This document shows, one piece after another, positions 42,410 to 51,100 of a stretch of 64,000 nucleotides of DNA (position 1 is its first letter; each line of letters opens with the position of its first letter). Where the stretch lies: positions 19,947-83,946 of the forward strand of contig CAZJYI010000033.1 in assembly GCA_964550025.1 (NCBI GenBank). The letters are read 5' to 3'. The notes under the pieces are model-generated. The model was given only the letters and a program-made list of their open reading frames with translations, had not been told where the DNA came from and did not search any database. Origin of the DNA: CAZJYI01 sp964550025. Its GTDB lineage: Bacteria; Verrucomicrobiota; Kiritimatiellia; UBA8416; CAYOBW01. Made by a program: the position numbers and the translations under genes.

Positions 42410-42507
42410 TCCCGCCCTGTGCACCAAATCGCAGGTGCGCCCACAGATTGGCCGCGTAGCCGATTCTGCTTGCCCGGGCGGCAATTCCACGTAGGCTTGA
42501 GTACATC

Positions 42508-43503
42508 ATGACGATACCACCTCTCATCGCGGGCGGGCTGATGCTCTCCTACAGGTGTTCGAACGCCTGTCGACATTGTCTGTACCGTTGTTCCCCGGGG
42601 CAACCCGACGAATGGATGACCCTGGACATGGCACGACGGATACTGGAGCAGCTTTCCGACGAACCCCGTTTCCAGTCGCTGCATCTCGCGGGCGGCGAGC
42701 CCACTCTGCACATGCGGCTTCTCGAAAACGTGATCGCACTGGCCGTCGAGCTTGGCATTCCACTTGCCTACGTGGAAACGAACGCCTCGTGGTGCAAGGA
42801 CGGGCCGACGACCCGCGACCAGATGAAGCGCCTGCATGACGCGGGGCTGCCGGCCATGCTGGTCAGCGTCTCGCCCTTTCACAACGAGTTCGTCCCGTTT
42901 GCGTTCACACGCCGGGCCGTCGAGACGGCGAAAGAGGTCTTCGGCCCGCACAACGTGATCGTCTATCTCCCGCAGATGTACGGGCTGCTTGCACGCATGC
43001 CCGGCGACGGGACTCACTCGCTTAGCGAGTTCTGCCGATGGGCCGGCATCGAAGAGGATTCCGAGAGTATTCCGCAGATGTACGGCGTGATCGCCGGCGG
43101 CCGCGCAGCCAGCGCGTTACGCCGCTGCTTCACGCCGCGACCGGCCGAATCATTCGAGCGCCATTCCTGCCGCGGCGAGCTGATGAGCACGACGCACTTC
43201 CACATCGACCTCTACGGCAACCTGTTCACCGGGCTCTGCGCTGGAATCGTACCCGCCACAATGGAGGATCTGCACCCCGACATCTCGGCGAAGACGCACC
43301 CGTGCTTCACGACACTCTGCGAACGCGGGCCCTACGGGCTGATGGAGAGGGCGCGCACAGATCACGGTTTCGAACCACGCCCTGACGGGTACGTGAGCAA
43401 GTGCGACCTCTGCTACGACGTGCGCCGCTCCTTGGTGTCGCACGGGGAACGGGCAGAGCTCAGGCCGCACAGTTTCTACTCTCTGGACTCGGGCGCGGGA
43501 TAG
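42508..43503 (+). CDS. Radical SAM protein of unknown function
   Basis: 331 residues. The iron-sulfur motif is CSNACRHC (Cys17, 21, 24) after LMLSYR, with an extra Cys28 (YRCSP). The S-adenosylmethionine-binding GGEPTL follows at about residue 70. A second cysteine set near the C-terminus (SCRGE, HPCFTTLCERG, KCDLCYDVRRSL) may hold an auxiliary cluster, as in SPASM-like proteins, though spacing is not canonical. Neighbours are an alcohol dehydrogenase and glycosidases and give no clear partner; no small peptide substrate gene was seen nearby. No ribosome binding site is evident before the ATG. Confidence 0.88.
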   Translation: MTIPPLIAGGLMLSYRCSNACRHCLYRCSPGQPDEWMTLDMARRILEQLSDEPRFQSLHLAGGEPTLHMRLLENVIALAVELGIPLAYVETNASWCKDGPTTRDQMKRLHDAGLPAMLVSVSPFHNEFVPFAFTRRAVETAKEVFGPHNVIVYLPQMYGLLARMPGDGTHSLSEFCRWAGIEEDSESIPQMYGVIAGGRAASALRRCFTPRPAESFERHSCRGELMSTTHFHIDLYGNLFTGLCAGIVPATMEDLHPDISAKTHPCFTTLCERGPYGLMERARTDHGFEPRPDGYVSKCDLCYDVRRSLVSHGERAELRPHSFYSLDSGAG

Positions 43504-43511
43504 TTGATTTC

Positions 43512-43612
43512 GTAGCGGCCCGTTCCGACGGGGCGAGGTGTTCCGCCGGGCTCCCGCCCGGAGCCGGCCGGAGGCCGGCCCCACAGGTCACCCCGCCGGA
43601 GCGGGGCGCTAC
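43512..43612. repeat. Four-hairpin REPIN-like cassette (family A, second copy)
   Basis: Begins GTAGCG with CCCGT-TCCG-ACGGG (43519-43532) and ends CCCCGC-CGGA-GCGGGG then CGCTAC (43591-43612). Between them are a GCCGGGC/GCCCGG hairpin around 43545-43562 and GCCGGCC-GGA-GGCCGGC at 43563-43579. Order and modules parallel 1152-1281. It fills the gap between convergent genes. Confidence 0.75.
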
Positions 43613-43617
43613 GGCCC

Positions 43618-46600
43618 TCACCCCACGATCACGCGCAGGGTCATCCCTGTGTCTATCACCGTGTCCGATTCGAGCTCAACGCGCGCCTGAGTGCCGTTCG
43701 CGCGGACCGACGACGCGGCTTCGGCCCCGTCGAGGGTCACGTTCACCTTGGACGCATCCACCCCTTCGGGCACGACAACGCCCAGTGTCTTCAGCCGCAG
43801 CCTGCCCCATTTCACCGTCACCTCGGCCGTGATCTTCGCACCGTCGCGTCTCTGGGCGTAGCTCCCCCACCCTTCTGCGGACGTGAAGGCCGCCTTGAAG
43901 TCATCGCCCCCCCAACGTGGCGCGAACGCCAGGTAGCCTTTGGGACCGTGGTGTTCGTATCCGCACGCAGCCACGAAGGCGCCGTAGCTGGCCATGGCAC
44001 GGGCGTAGTGGTCGGAGCACTCGATCTCGTTGTAGGGATTGCGCTTGGCCGCATGGTAACGGTCGTGGATGGCGCGCGAAACGGCCAACCCCTCGGTCAG
44101 TAGTCCCTCGGAAATCATGTGCGCCGCGGCCTGCCATTCGAACCCGGACATGCACTCGTTGAAATAGCCGAACTGCCAGCTCTTGTGCCAGGCCGGGTTC
44201 AAACCGCCCTTCGGCCAGGAGCACATGAGCAGCCCGCGGTCATCCTCGGTCGCGTACCAGCGGCCACGCTTGAACGTGTCGCGAAACTTGCCTACGTGAG
44301 AAACAAAGTTGTACCTGTAGAGCGCACGCAAAGCCGACTTCTGTTTCTCCTCGTCAAACAGCCGCCCCAACCCGGTCTGGTGCGCCCAGAACTGGCCAAA
44401 GATCTGGTCGATGTAGCAGCCGGAGCCGCAACCGATCACGTTGGTGTGCTTGGGATCGAGCTCCTGGTAGAAGTACTCGCCATTGTAGAGGGACAGGATG
44501 GACTCGGCGCCGCGCTCGGCAATGGCCTTGCACTGACCCGCAAATGGCGCATCGCCCATCTCCGTGGCCATCGCTTCACCCGCCCGCAACGTGGCGAGAT
44601 AGAGCGACGCCAGAAAAGAGATCTTCCCGTACCACGCCGCATCCAGCGTGTTGGGTTGAGCGCCTTCGATGATGCCGTCCCCGTTCTTGTCGAGGTTGAT
44701 CAGGTACTGGATTGCCTGCTTGATCTTGGGCCAATTGCGTTTCAGGAACGCACCATCCGGCGTCATCTGGTGTTCGCGGTAGCAGCCCAGAATACGACCG
44801 CACTGGCCGTCGTGAGCCGGGTGCGCCGCGCCCCGCAGGTCGGCGCGGTGTCCGATGCCGCCATCGGGCTTGAACGCGATCCCGAGATCGACTTCCTCGC
44901 GATGCCGCCGCTCGACATCCGGGAAGAGTCGCCCCGGCGCCTGGGCGTAATGCCAGACGTGCGTGCACGTCCCGTGACAGCAGCCAATCCCCTCCCACGC
45001 CCAGAAGCGGCCGTTCTTGAAGCGGTAGCAGGTAGTCGTCGCCATGATTGACGTGTTCACCATGGTACGGTCGAGGAACCAGTGCGGCAAGGTGGAGTCG
45101 TACCATGTGTCGCGCCACAGCCGCGTCGCCGTCGAAAGCCGATTGAGGTTCTCGCCGATGTACCGCGCGACCGCCTCGGCGCTGTCAAAACGCGATGCGT
45201 ATTCCCGACCGACATTCCGCATCTTGGCCACGGATAGGTTCGGGAAGTGCCAGGCGATGACGAAGTTCACCGTCAGGCTCTCGCCCGGACCGAGCGTGAG
45301 GGTCCGCCCTATGCCGCCGATCAACTCGTCACCCAGGGCAGCGGAACTCTTGGCAGTCGCCCCCTCGAAGGCTCCCGCGGGATACATGCGCGCCGTGGCC
45401 GCCGTCTCAGCGCTGCCTGTGACGGCCAGCACCATGGTCCCGAAGTCGTGCAGGTCTTCGAGCTTGTCCGAGGTCTGCGGCACGTCGGTAAACACGATCT
45501 GGTCCCCGCCGATGTTGCCCCATCCGCCGCTCTCTTCATCAACAAACTGGAGCCGCGCCTTCTTCCCCTCCAGCCGCGCAACACTGAAGGATTTCCACTG
45601 CATCCGGTTGTCGCTGTGACCTGGGAGCGATTGGACGACCTTGTCGTCCACGAGCAGATTGACGCAGGTGCGGCCCTTGTGCGCGCCGCCGCCCACGAGC
45701 ATCTTGATGTACTTGCGCTGAATGGTGAACTCGGGACTGGTAAGCGTTCCCGTCTTGCCGTCTTTCTCGGCGATGTCATCGCCCGGGGCCGTCGAGTGCG
45801 AGTTGACGACGCGCTCGCCTTCGCCGCCGACGTCGCCCTGGTAGTCGGGGATGTCGGACATCTTGACCGGCCCCTTGCCGAAGGCGGTCCCGGTCGCCGT
45901 CCATTCGCCGTAGGTCTCCTTTTCGAAATCCTCGAAAAGGACATCGGGGCGTGTCTCGGCCTGCGGTGTCTTCTCCGCCCCCGCCGCGCAGCGCAGCAAC
46001 GTGATGTCACGGTCCCTCACAATCTCGTTTGTGAGACGCCCGACAAGACCAGGATGGTGGAGACAGACCGGGTTGGCCGTCCAGCCGAGGAGCTCCGCGG
46101 TCACCGCCTTCTCGCTCGTGTTCCCCATCGTGAAGGACATGATCGTGGCGGGGAGCGACGAATCGGGTGTGTTGAGGGGAATGAAGGGCGAATAGGCCTC
46201 GAGCTTCACAGCCAGCGGGCAGGCGTCGTCGCCGTAGGTCACCTCGCCGATGGGGTATTGGCCTTTGAAGCTGACCCTGGCGAAGCCGTCGGCGTCGAGG
46301 GTGCGCAGCTTGCCGTCGATGCGAAGGCCGAAGTTCTGTTCGAAAGGATACGCCCGGGCGGCGGGCGAAATGTAGTTCGCCCCGTTGCGCGTACTGACGC
46401 CGCCCCCCTTGTACCTGACGCTGCGGGGCGCGATTCCTTCGCGTTCCAGGTTGAGGACATCCCAGTACCACAGGCGCCCGTCGCCGCCCAGGTACAGCGT
46501 ACCCGTGAAAAGCCCGCCAACCGGCATGCCAATGCGCTCGAGCGCTTTTGGCTCGCTGTACACGGCCGGCTCGCCGCGCGCCGTCAGCGATTTCACCCAC

Positions 46601-46746
46601 TCGGGGCTGAACCCCTTGTCCGCCGGCACCAGCCGCCGGTAGTCCTCTGTCACGTCAGCATCCGTACGGGAACACATCACAAGCCACGCTCCTCCGCCAA
46701 TTGCCAATCCCGTCGTTGTCAGGAAGTCCCGTCGATTGACTGTCAC
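43618..46746 (-). CDS. GH116-like glycoside hydrolase (GBA2/DUF608 type), Tat-exported
   Basis: 1042 residues with a twin-arginine leader (NRRDFLTTTGLAIGGGAWL) placing it in the periplasm or outside. The N-terminal beta-sandwich resembles glucosylceramidase-2 N-domains (RIGMPVGGLFTGTLYLGGDGRL, WYWDVLNLE). A concanavalin-like insert (about 265-420) precedes the (alpha/alpha)6 catalytic barrel with GRFWAWEGIGCCHGTCTHVW, a stretch typical of bacterial DUF608 proteins, and NTLDAAWYGKISFLASLYLATLRA. GH116 enzymes hydrolyse beta-glucosides, beta-xylosides or glucosylceramide; the substrate here is unknown. The insert is an unusual addition. The downstream neighbour on the strand side is a REPIN cassette and the upstream gene is GH172, a likely functional partner. 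Confidence 0.88.
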   Translation of the reverse strand: MTVNRRDFLTTTGLAIGGGAWLVMCSRTDADVTEDYRRLVPADKGFSPEWVKSLTARGEPAVYSEPKALERIGMPVGGLFTGTLYLGGDGRLWYWDVLNLEREGIAPRSVRYKGGGVSTRNGANYISPAARAYPFEQNFGLRIDGKLRTLDADGFARVSFKGQYPIGEVTYGDDACPLAVKLEAYSPFIPLNTPDSSLPATIMSFTMGNTSEKAVTAELLGWTANPVCLHHPGLVGRLTNEIVRDRDITLLRCAAGAEKTPQAETRPDVLFEDFEKETYGEWTATGTAFGKGPVKMSDIPDYQGDVGGEGERVVNSHSTAPGDDIAEKDGKTGTLTSPEFTIQRKYIKMLVGGGAHKGRTCVNLLVDDKVVQSLPGHSDNRMQWKSFSVARLEGKKARLQFVDEESGGWGNIGGDQIVFTDVPQTSDKLEDLHDFGTMVLAVTGSAETAATARMYPAGAFEGATAKSSAALGDELIGGIGRTLTLGPGESLTVNFVIAWHFPNLSVAKMRNVGREYASRFDSAEAVARYIGENLNRLSTATRLWRDTWYDSTLPHWFLDRTMVNTSIMATTTCYRFKNGRFWAWEGIGCCHGTCTHVWHYAQAPGRLFPDVERRHREEVDLGIAFKPDGGIGHRADLRGAAHPAHDGQCGRILGCYREHQMTPDGAFLKRNWPKIKQAIQYLINLDKNGDGIIEGAQPNTLDAAWYGKISFLASLYLATLRAGEAMATEMGDAPFAGQCKAIAERGAESILSLYNGEYFYQELDPKHTNVIGCGSGCYIDQIFGQFWAHQTGLGRLFDEEKQKSALRALYRYNFVSHVGKFRDTFKRGRWYATEDDRGLLMCSWPKGGLNPAWHKSWQFGYFNECMSGFEWQAAAHMISEGLLTEGLAVSRAIHDRYHAAKRNPYNEIECSDHYARAMASYGAFVAACGYEHHGPKGYLAFAPRWGGDDFKAAFTSAEGWGSYAQRRDGAKITAEVTVKWGRLRLKTLGVVVPEGVDASKVNVTLDGAEAASSVRANGTQARVELESDTVIDTGMTLRVIVG

Positions 46747-46807
46747 AATACATCTCCTGTTGGCCTCGGGTCACCTTTTTCTCGATAGTCGCTCTCCGAT
46801 CCTCTCC

Positions 46808-46857
46808 GTAGGTCCCAATTGCATTGGGACCATGGTCCGATTACAAATCGGACCTAC
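46808..46857. repeat. Tight pair of GTAGGTCC hairpins (family C)
   Basis: GGTCCCAAT-TGC-ATTGGGACC (46811-46831) and GGTCCGATT-ACA-AATCGGACC (46834-46854), bounded by GTA and TAC. The outer half of each 9-bp stem is constant and the inner half differs with full compensation (CAAT/ATTG against GATT/AATC). It lies between the GH172 stop and the GH116 start. Confidence 0.8.
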
Positions 46858-46869
46858 CCTTCCCAGTTC

Positions 46870-47850
46870 TTACCACTGATAAATCCACGTGTACGTCGTA
46901 TACCGCGTTTTCGGCGGCTGCTTGTAAGCCACCTTCCCATCGGCGGTACCATGTTCCGTCTCGCCGTTGCGGCACGTCAATCGCAGACCGTTTCTGAAGA
47001 ACAGCGGATCGTCGTCATGAAAGCGATAGGCCGAGAAGCTGCTGGCCTGCTTGTTGAAATGAGTCAACCCCGCGATGTCGGCGTGGAACTTGCCGGTATC
47101 GAAGTAGTACGTTCCGAGGAAGTAGTCTTCCAGCCCTGATGACAGCATGAGGGGCTCCTTGGCCCCGCCCGTATAGGCGCGCACGCACGCCTCGAGGTAG
47201 CTGATGTGCCCCTTCGCCCCAAGCCCCTGCGCGGCGATGGCGACCTGGAAGACGGCGCCCTGTCCCGTCACGTCGCACAGGTTGAACTCCTTGAGCGGTT
47301 CGACCTCGAGGCCTTCGACGCGGGTTAACTTCAACCGCGCCGACTCAGGCAACTGCACCCCTCCCAGGCTGACGCGACCGTTCGCCACGCCCCGGATGAT
47401 CCACCAGGTGGCGGGGTTGTCTTCCGCCTCCGCAGAACGCTGCGCCGTGACACGGATACTCTTGCCGAACGGGATGCGGTAGTTGTTGAAGATGCCGTTC
47501 CGCTTGCCGATCTTGCCGACGTACTTCGTGGCCCACGGCGCCTGGTTGTCGTTGAAACCGATGCCGTGGCCCATGTAGAGGTCCATGTCGATCGAGGCGG
47601 TCTCCTCGCCGTCCACGTAGTAGCGAATGCGCGTATCTTCGACGCCTTTGAAGTTGCCGCCGAACCAAAGGTGCGACAGACACCCCTTGCCCTTGTGCTC
47701 GTAGAGAACCGCCTCTTTGCCGCCCTTCAACACGCGCTCTGCTTTGCCGATCGTACCGATGGGACTGAGGTCAACGGGTTCACCTGCAAACGGGGCCGCA
47801 TTCGCTATTGCCATCATCACACCGCCTATCATCAATGCTGCCATTCTCAT
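46870..47850 (-). CDS. GH172 (DUF2961) family glycoside hydrolase
   Basis: About 326 residues from ATG 47850; AAGGAGAG precedes it, whereas 47871 has none. A short signal peptide (AALMIGGVMMAIANA) indicates export. DUF2961 signatures are LSHLWFGGNF, RIRYYVDGEETASIDMDL, LEACVRAYTG and the strongly conserved SSGLEDYFLGTYYFDTGKFH. Characterised GH172 enzymes are difructose-dianhydride synthase/hydrolases or D-arabinan-degrading fructosidases and arabinofuranosidases, usually multimeric jelly-roll proteins. It is co-oriented with GH116 120 bases downstream, so the two probably act on one glycan. A TACCCAT...ATGGG inverted repeat lies 60 bases upstream. Confidence 0.9.
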   Translation of the reverse strand: MRMAALMIGGVMMAIANAAPFAGEPVDLSPIGTIGKAERVLKGGKEAVLYEHKGKGCLSHLWFGGNFKGVEDTRIRYYVDGEETASIDMDLYMGHGIGFNDNQAPWATKYVGKIGKRNGIFNNYRIPFGKSIRVTAQRSAEAEDNPATWWIIRGVANGRVSLGGVQLPESARLKLTRVEGLEVEPLKEFNLCDVTGQGAVFQVAIAAQGLGAKGHISYLEACVRAYTGGAKEPLMLSSGLEDYFLGTYYFDTGKFHADIAGLTHFNKQASSFSAYRFHDDDPLFFRNGLRLTCRNGETEHGTADGKVAYKQPPKTRYTTYTWIYQW

Positions 47851-47909
47851 GGGACTCTCCTTATCTACCACGTGGCCTTGACTATGTCATGGACGCAGAA
47901 CGGGCACCA

Positions 47910-47927
47910 TACCCATGAACATGGGGG
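47910..47927. promoter_or_regulatory. TACCCATGAAC-ATGGG inverted repeat, site 1
   Basis: CCCAT-GAAC-ATGGG, 60 bases upstream of the GH172 start, with one arm one base short of the form at 52564. The same 18-base pattern occurs upstream of two surface-protein genes (52564-52581 and 62871-62888), suggesting a shared regulator or a hairpin element. Confidence 0.5.
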
Positions 47928-47938
47928 ATGCGGACCCG

Positions 47939-48005
47939 TCACCGGCTGAAAGCCGGCGCTACGACTCTCGCACTCACCAACGTAGCGCCGGTTTTCAGCC
48001 GGTGA
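47939..48005. repeat. Divergent pair of GTAGCG hairpins (family A)
   Basis: Two 25-base arms (47939-47963 and 47981-48005) are inverted copies with a single difference. Each is a hairpin CCGGCT/AGCCGG (CCGGTT in one) with GTAGCG head and TGA tail, heads facing each other across 17 bases. They occupy the 332-base gap 47851-48182; nothing else is recognisable in its remainder. Confidence 0.8.
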
Positions 48006-48182
48006 GCGGCAGCGCGGGTGTCCGACCCGCGCATGAGCATGAAGAGAGGATCAGAAGAGAAAGCACGTGACCTTCGAGTTCCTCTTTTCTCGACTCATTA
48101 TCAACCCATGCTCGCCGCGCAGAACAGACTTCCGCGCTGCGTCACCGGAACTGCCGCTCGTGCCGCCGACGTGATTGAGGCC

Positions 48183-51100
48183 TTACCGGATCAGCAGCAC
48201 CGTCCCTGTCGTCGACGGGGCTTCGGGAATGACGAAGTAGTCGTAGTCGATATTGGCGGGACCCGCTCCCCACGTCTTCGTCATGGTGCCGACGTAGATG
48301 TCGGCGTCGCTGACATCCGCATTGGGGAGGTCACCGTCTGCAACCGTGACCCACTCTGTCCAGGCGTCCCCGGCATCGACCTTGTAGGAAGCAACCCACG
48401 TGCCCGCATCGGCATCACGGTAGAGCTTCAGGTACATATGCGTGGACACGCCGGTAATCGCCGTCGCCAGGTTCCCGCCGGGTTTCTGGAGCGAGAGTGA
48501 AATGGCCGTCCCGTTATGCCCCAGCCAGAAGTACAGAGCAAATGGAAACTGCGCAGTCACATAGCTCGGGTCATGAACAACGATCCCGCCGCTGGACCGG
48601 ACCACGGGCGTGTCGCCGTTCCCGGTCGCGATGTCCACACGCGTCTCCATCGTGAAACTGCCGTCCGGCGCGTCCGTATAGAGCATGGCGGCACCGTCCC
48701 GACTGTTGAGCCAGGTATTTGCGCCTGCAGCCATCGCCACGCGAAGCCATCCGGGACGAGATGACAGGTCATGGGCGTCAGCAGCCTCCCGGTCATCGAT
48801 CGTCCAACCGGTCTCCAGCTCCGGCCCGTTGAATTCGTCCCTGCCCACAATGGTCAAAGCGGGCGCCGCCGCGCCGGGATTGGCGTAGAGTGCGCGAATC
48901 TCGTCCGGGCTCAGCTCGCGATCATACACCCGCACGTCATCGGCGGTCCCGTAGTACTGCAGCGTCCCGGCCGTGTCGTACCCGTTCATGATGCAGAAGG
49001 GGCTGCTGCGTGGGGTCAGCAGGCTCACACCGACCTGATTGGTCTCGGCGTTGAGCACGCCGTTCACGTACAACTTCCGGCTCTTGGTTGTCTCGTTCCA
49101 GGTCACCGTCGCCATCTGCCAGCAGTGGTTGCCGATAACGGCACCGGTCGAGTCCAACCAGATCTCATTGGCACCATCCGATGAAATGCTGTAGCGCATG
49201 CGGCCGTTGTCCGCGTGCTGTCCGACCCAGAAGAGCCTGTTACCGGCTCGGAACTTCGCCGCGAAGAAGCGCCAGTCGTCATTCACGTTGTTGGGATCCA
49301 CCCACACGTTGACGGTGAACGTGCCCGTCATCGACACGTCGCCGGCATTGACGTATCCGCCCGAAACGCCGCTTGCATACGAGTAGTCGAGGGCGTTTCC
49401 GACGCGCGAGTTTGCGGGTGTGACCCAGCTCAACGTTCCGACACCGCCGCCATCCCGGACAAGGGTGCCGTCCATGCCCCCGGTCAGCCCGGAATCACGG
49501 GCGAGGAACCCACTCGGTTCATCCAGTTTCCACCAGTGCTGCGGCGCGTTGGGGTCCGACGTTCCCGCCGGCGTTGTCGCCTGCGCAACGTTCGACCAGT
49601 CGGAAAGCCCCACGGCGTTCGTGGCCGCGACCCGGTAGTGGTAGGTCAATGACTTCGCCACGGTCGCGTCCGCGTAGCCCGACGCGCCTGCCGCCGCCGT
49701 TCCCAGCGTCGCCCACGATGACCCGTCCGGCGACCGCTGGACCACGTATCCCGTCTCAGTGTTGAAGCTGTCCGTCCAGGTCAGGTCGATCCGGAATTCA
49801 CTCGCCGCGCTTGCCGCGAGATCGGAAAGCGACAGGCCGCTCAGTCCTGAGTCAAACGACTGGTTCATGTCACTCCAACCTGCCAGGCCGCTGACATTGT
49901 TCGAGGCATAGAAGACGTAGTAGTACGTCGTATCGCCGACCAGGTTGCTGAGCGCCACACCATTGATCGCCCCCACACTCTGTTCGGCCGGGAGGGCATT
50001 GGTTGCGTCCCAGGTGAAGGCCGTTCCTGCGTCGTTCGTGCCCCAGAACAGCGTCAGGTTCGCATTCGTATTTGCCAGCATCACGCCACCCAGCGCCGTG
50101 GTGGTTGTGATGTTCGTCACGGTCTGCGCCGACAGCAACGGCTGCCCTGCCGGTATGTCGGCGATCTCGAGGTCGTGAACGTATCCGATGCGGCCGTTGT
50201 TGCCCGTCTTCAGAGCAACGCCTACACGCGCGTTGGTGACACTGGTATCATACGTCGTCAGCGTCTGCATCCCGTCGCCGAGCAGAAGATCGTACTTGCA
50301 CGTGTACCGCGTGACGCCCGGACCGCCACCATTGTCCTCGACCAGCATCCGCAGAATGACGCGCGTCGTACCGGCGGCACTCACGTTGACGAGCGGATTG
50401 TTGTCGCCGAGTCCCTGCAGGTTGATCTTGGGAGTGCCCGGGTTCCAGTAGTCCAGCCCGTAGGTGAAGTCGGGATTCGCACCATCGGTATCCTCGTAGA
50501 CCGTGAGACCGAAGACCTGCTGATTACCGGTCGTGGCCAGCTCGACTTCCGCCTCCATGAACCACCGCGGACCGTCCGGTTTGAGAATGTACGCAATCGG
50601 CGCGTTGTTGCGCGCACCCCACATGTCGGTGTTGCCGGTCGTGGCAAACACCAGCCGATCATTGGCCTCGTCGAGAGTGATCGACGCCAGGTCCGCATTG
50701 GGAACATCCCTGAGGATACCGACGTCACCAAAGGTGGCCTCCGTGAAATCGGTGTCGATCTGGTTCGGGCGGGCAGGCGTGGTCGCCTGGTCCGGACCTG
50801 ACCAGTCGGAGAGCCCCAGCGCGTTTGTGGCCGCGATCCGGTAGTGGTATGTCGATTCCCCCGAGAGGCCGATATCCATGTAGCCTGATGAGTCGGCCGC
50901 CATGGCCATGAGGTTGGTCCACGATGAACCGTCGGGCGAGCGCTGGATAATGTACCCCGTCTCGGTGTTGAAATTGTCCGTCCACGTCAGTTCGATCTCC
51001 GTCGCATTGACCGTCATGGCGGACAGGTTCGTCACGGACTTCCCTGTCAGACGCGTATCGAAATGCTGATTGAGAGTACTCCAGGCGGTTTTTCCGGTGA

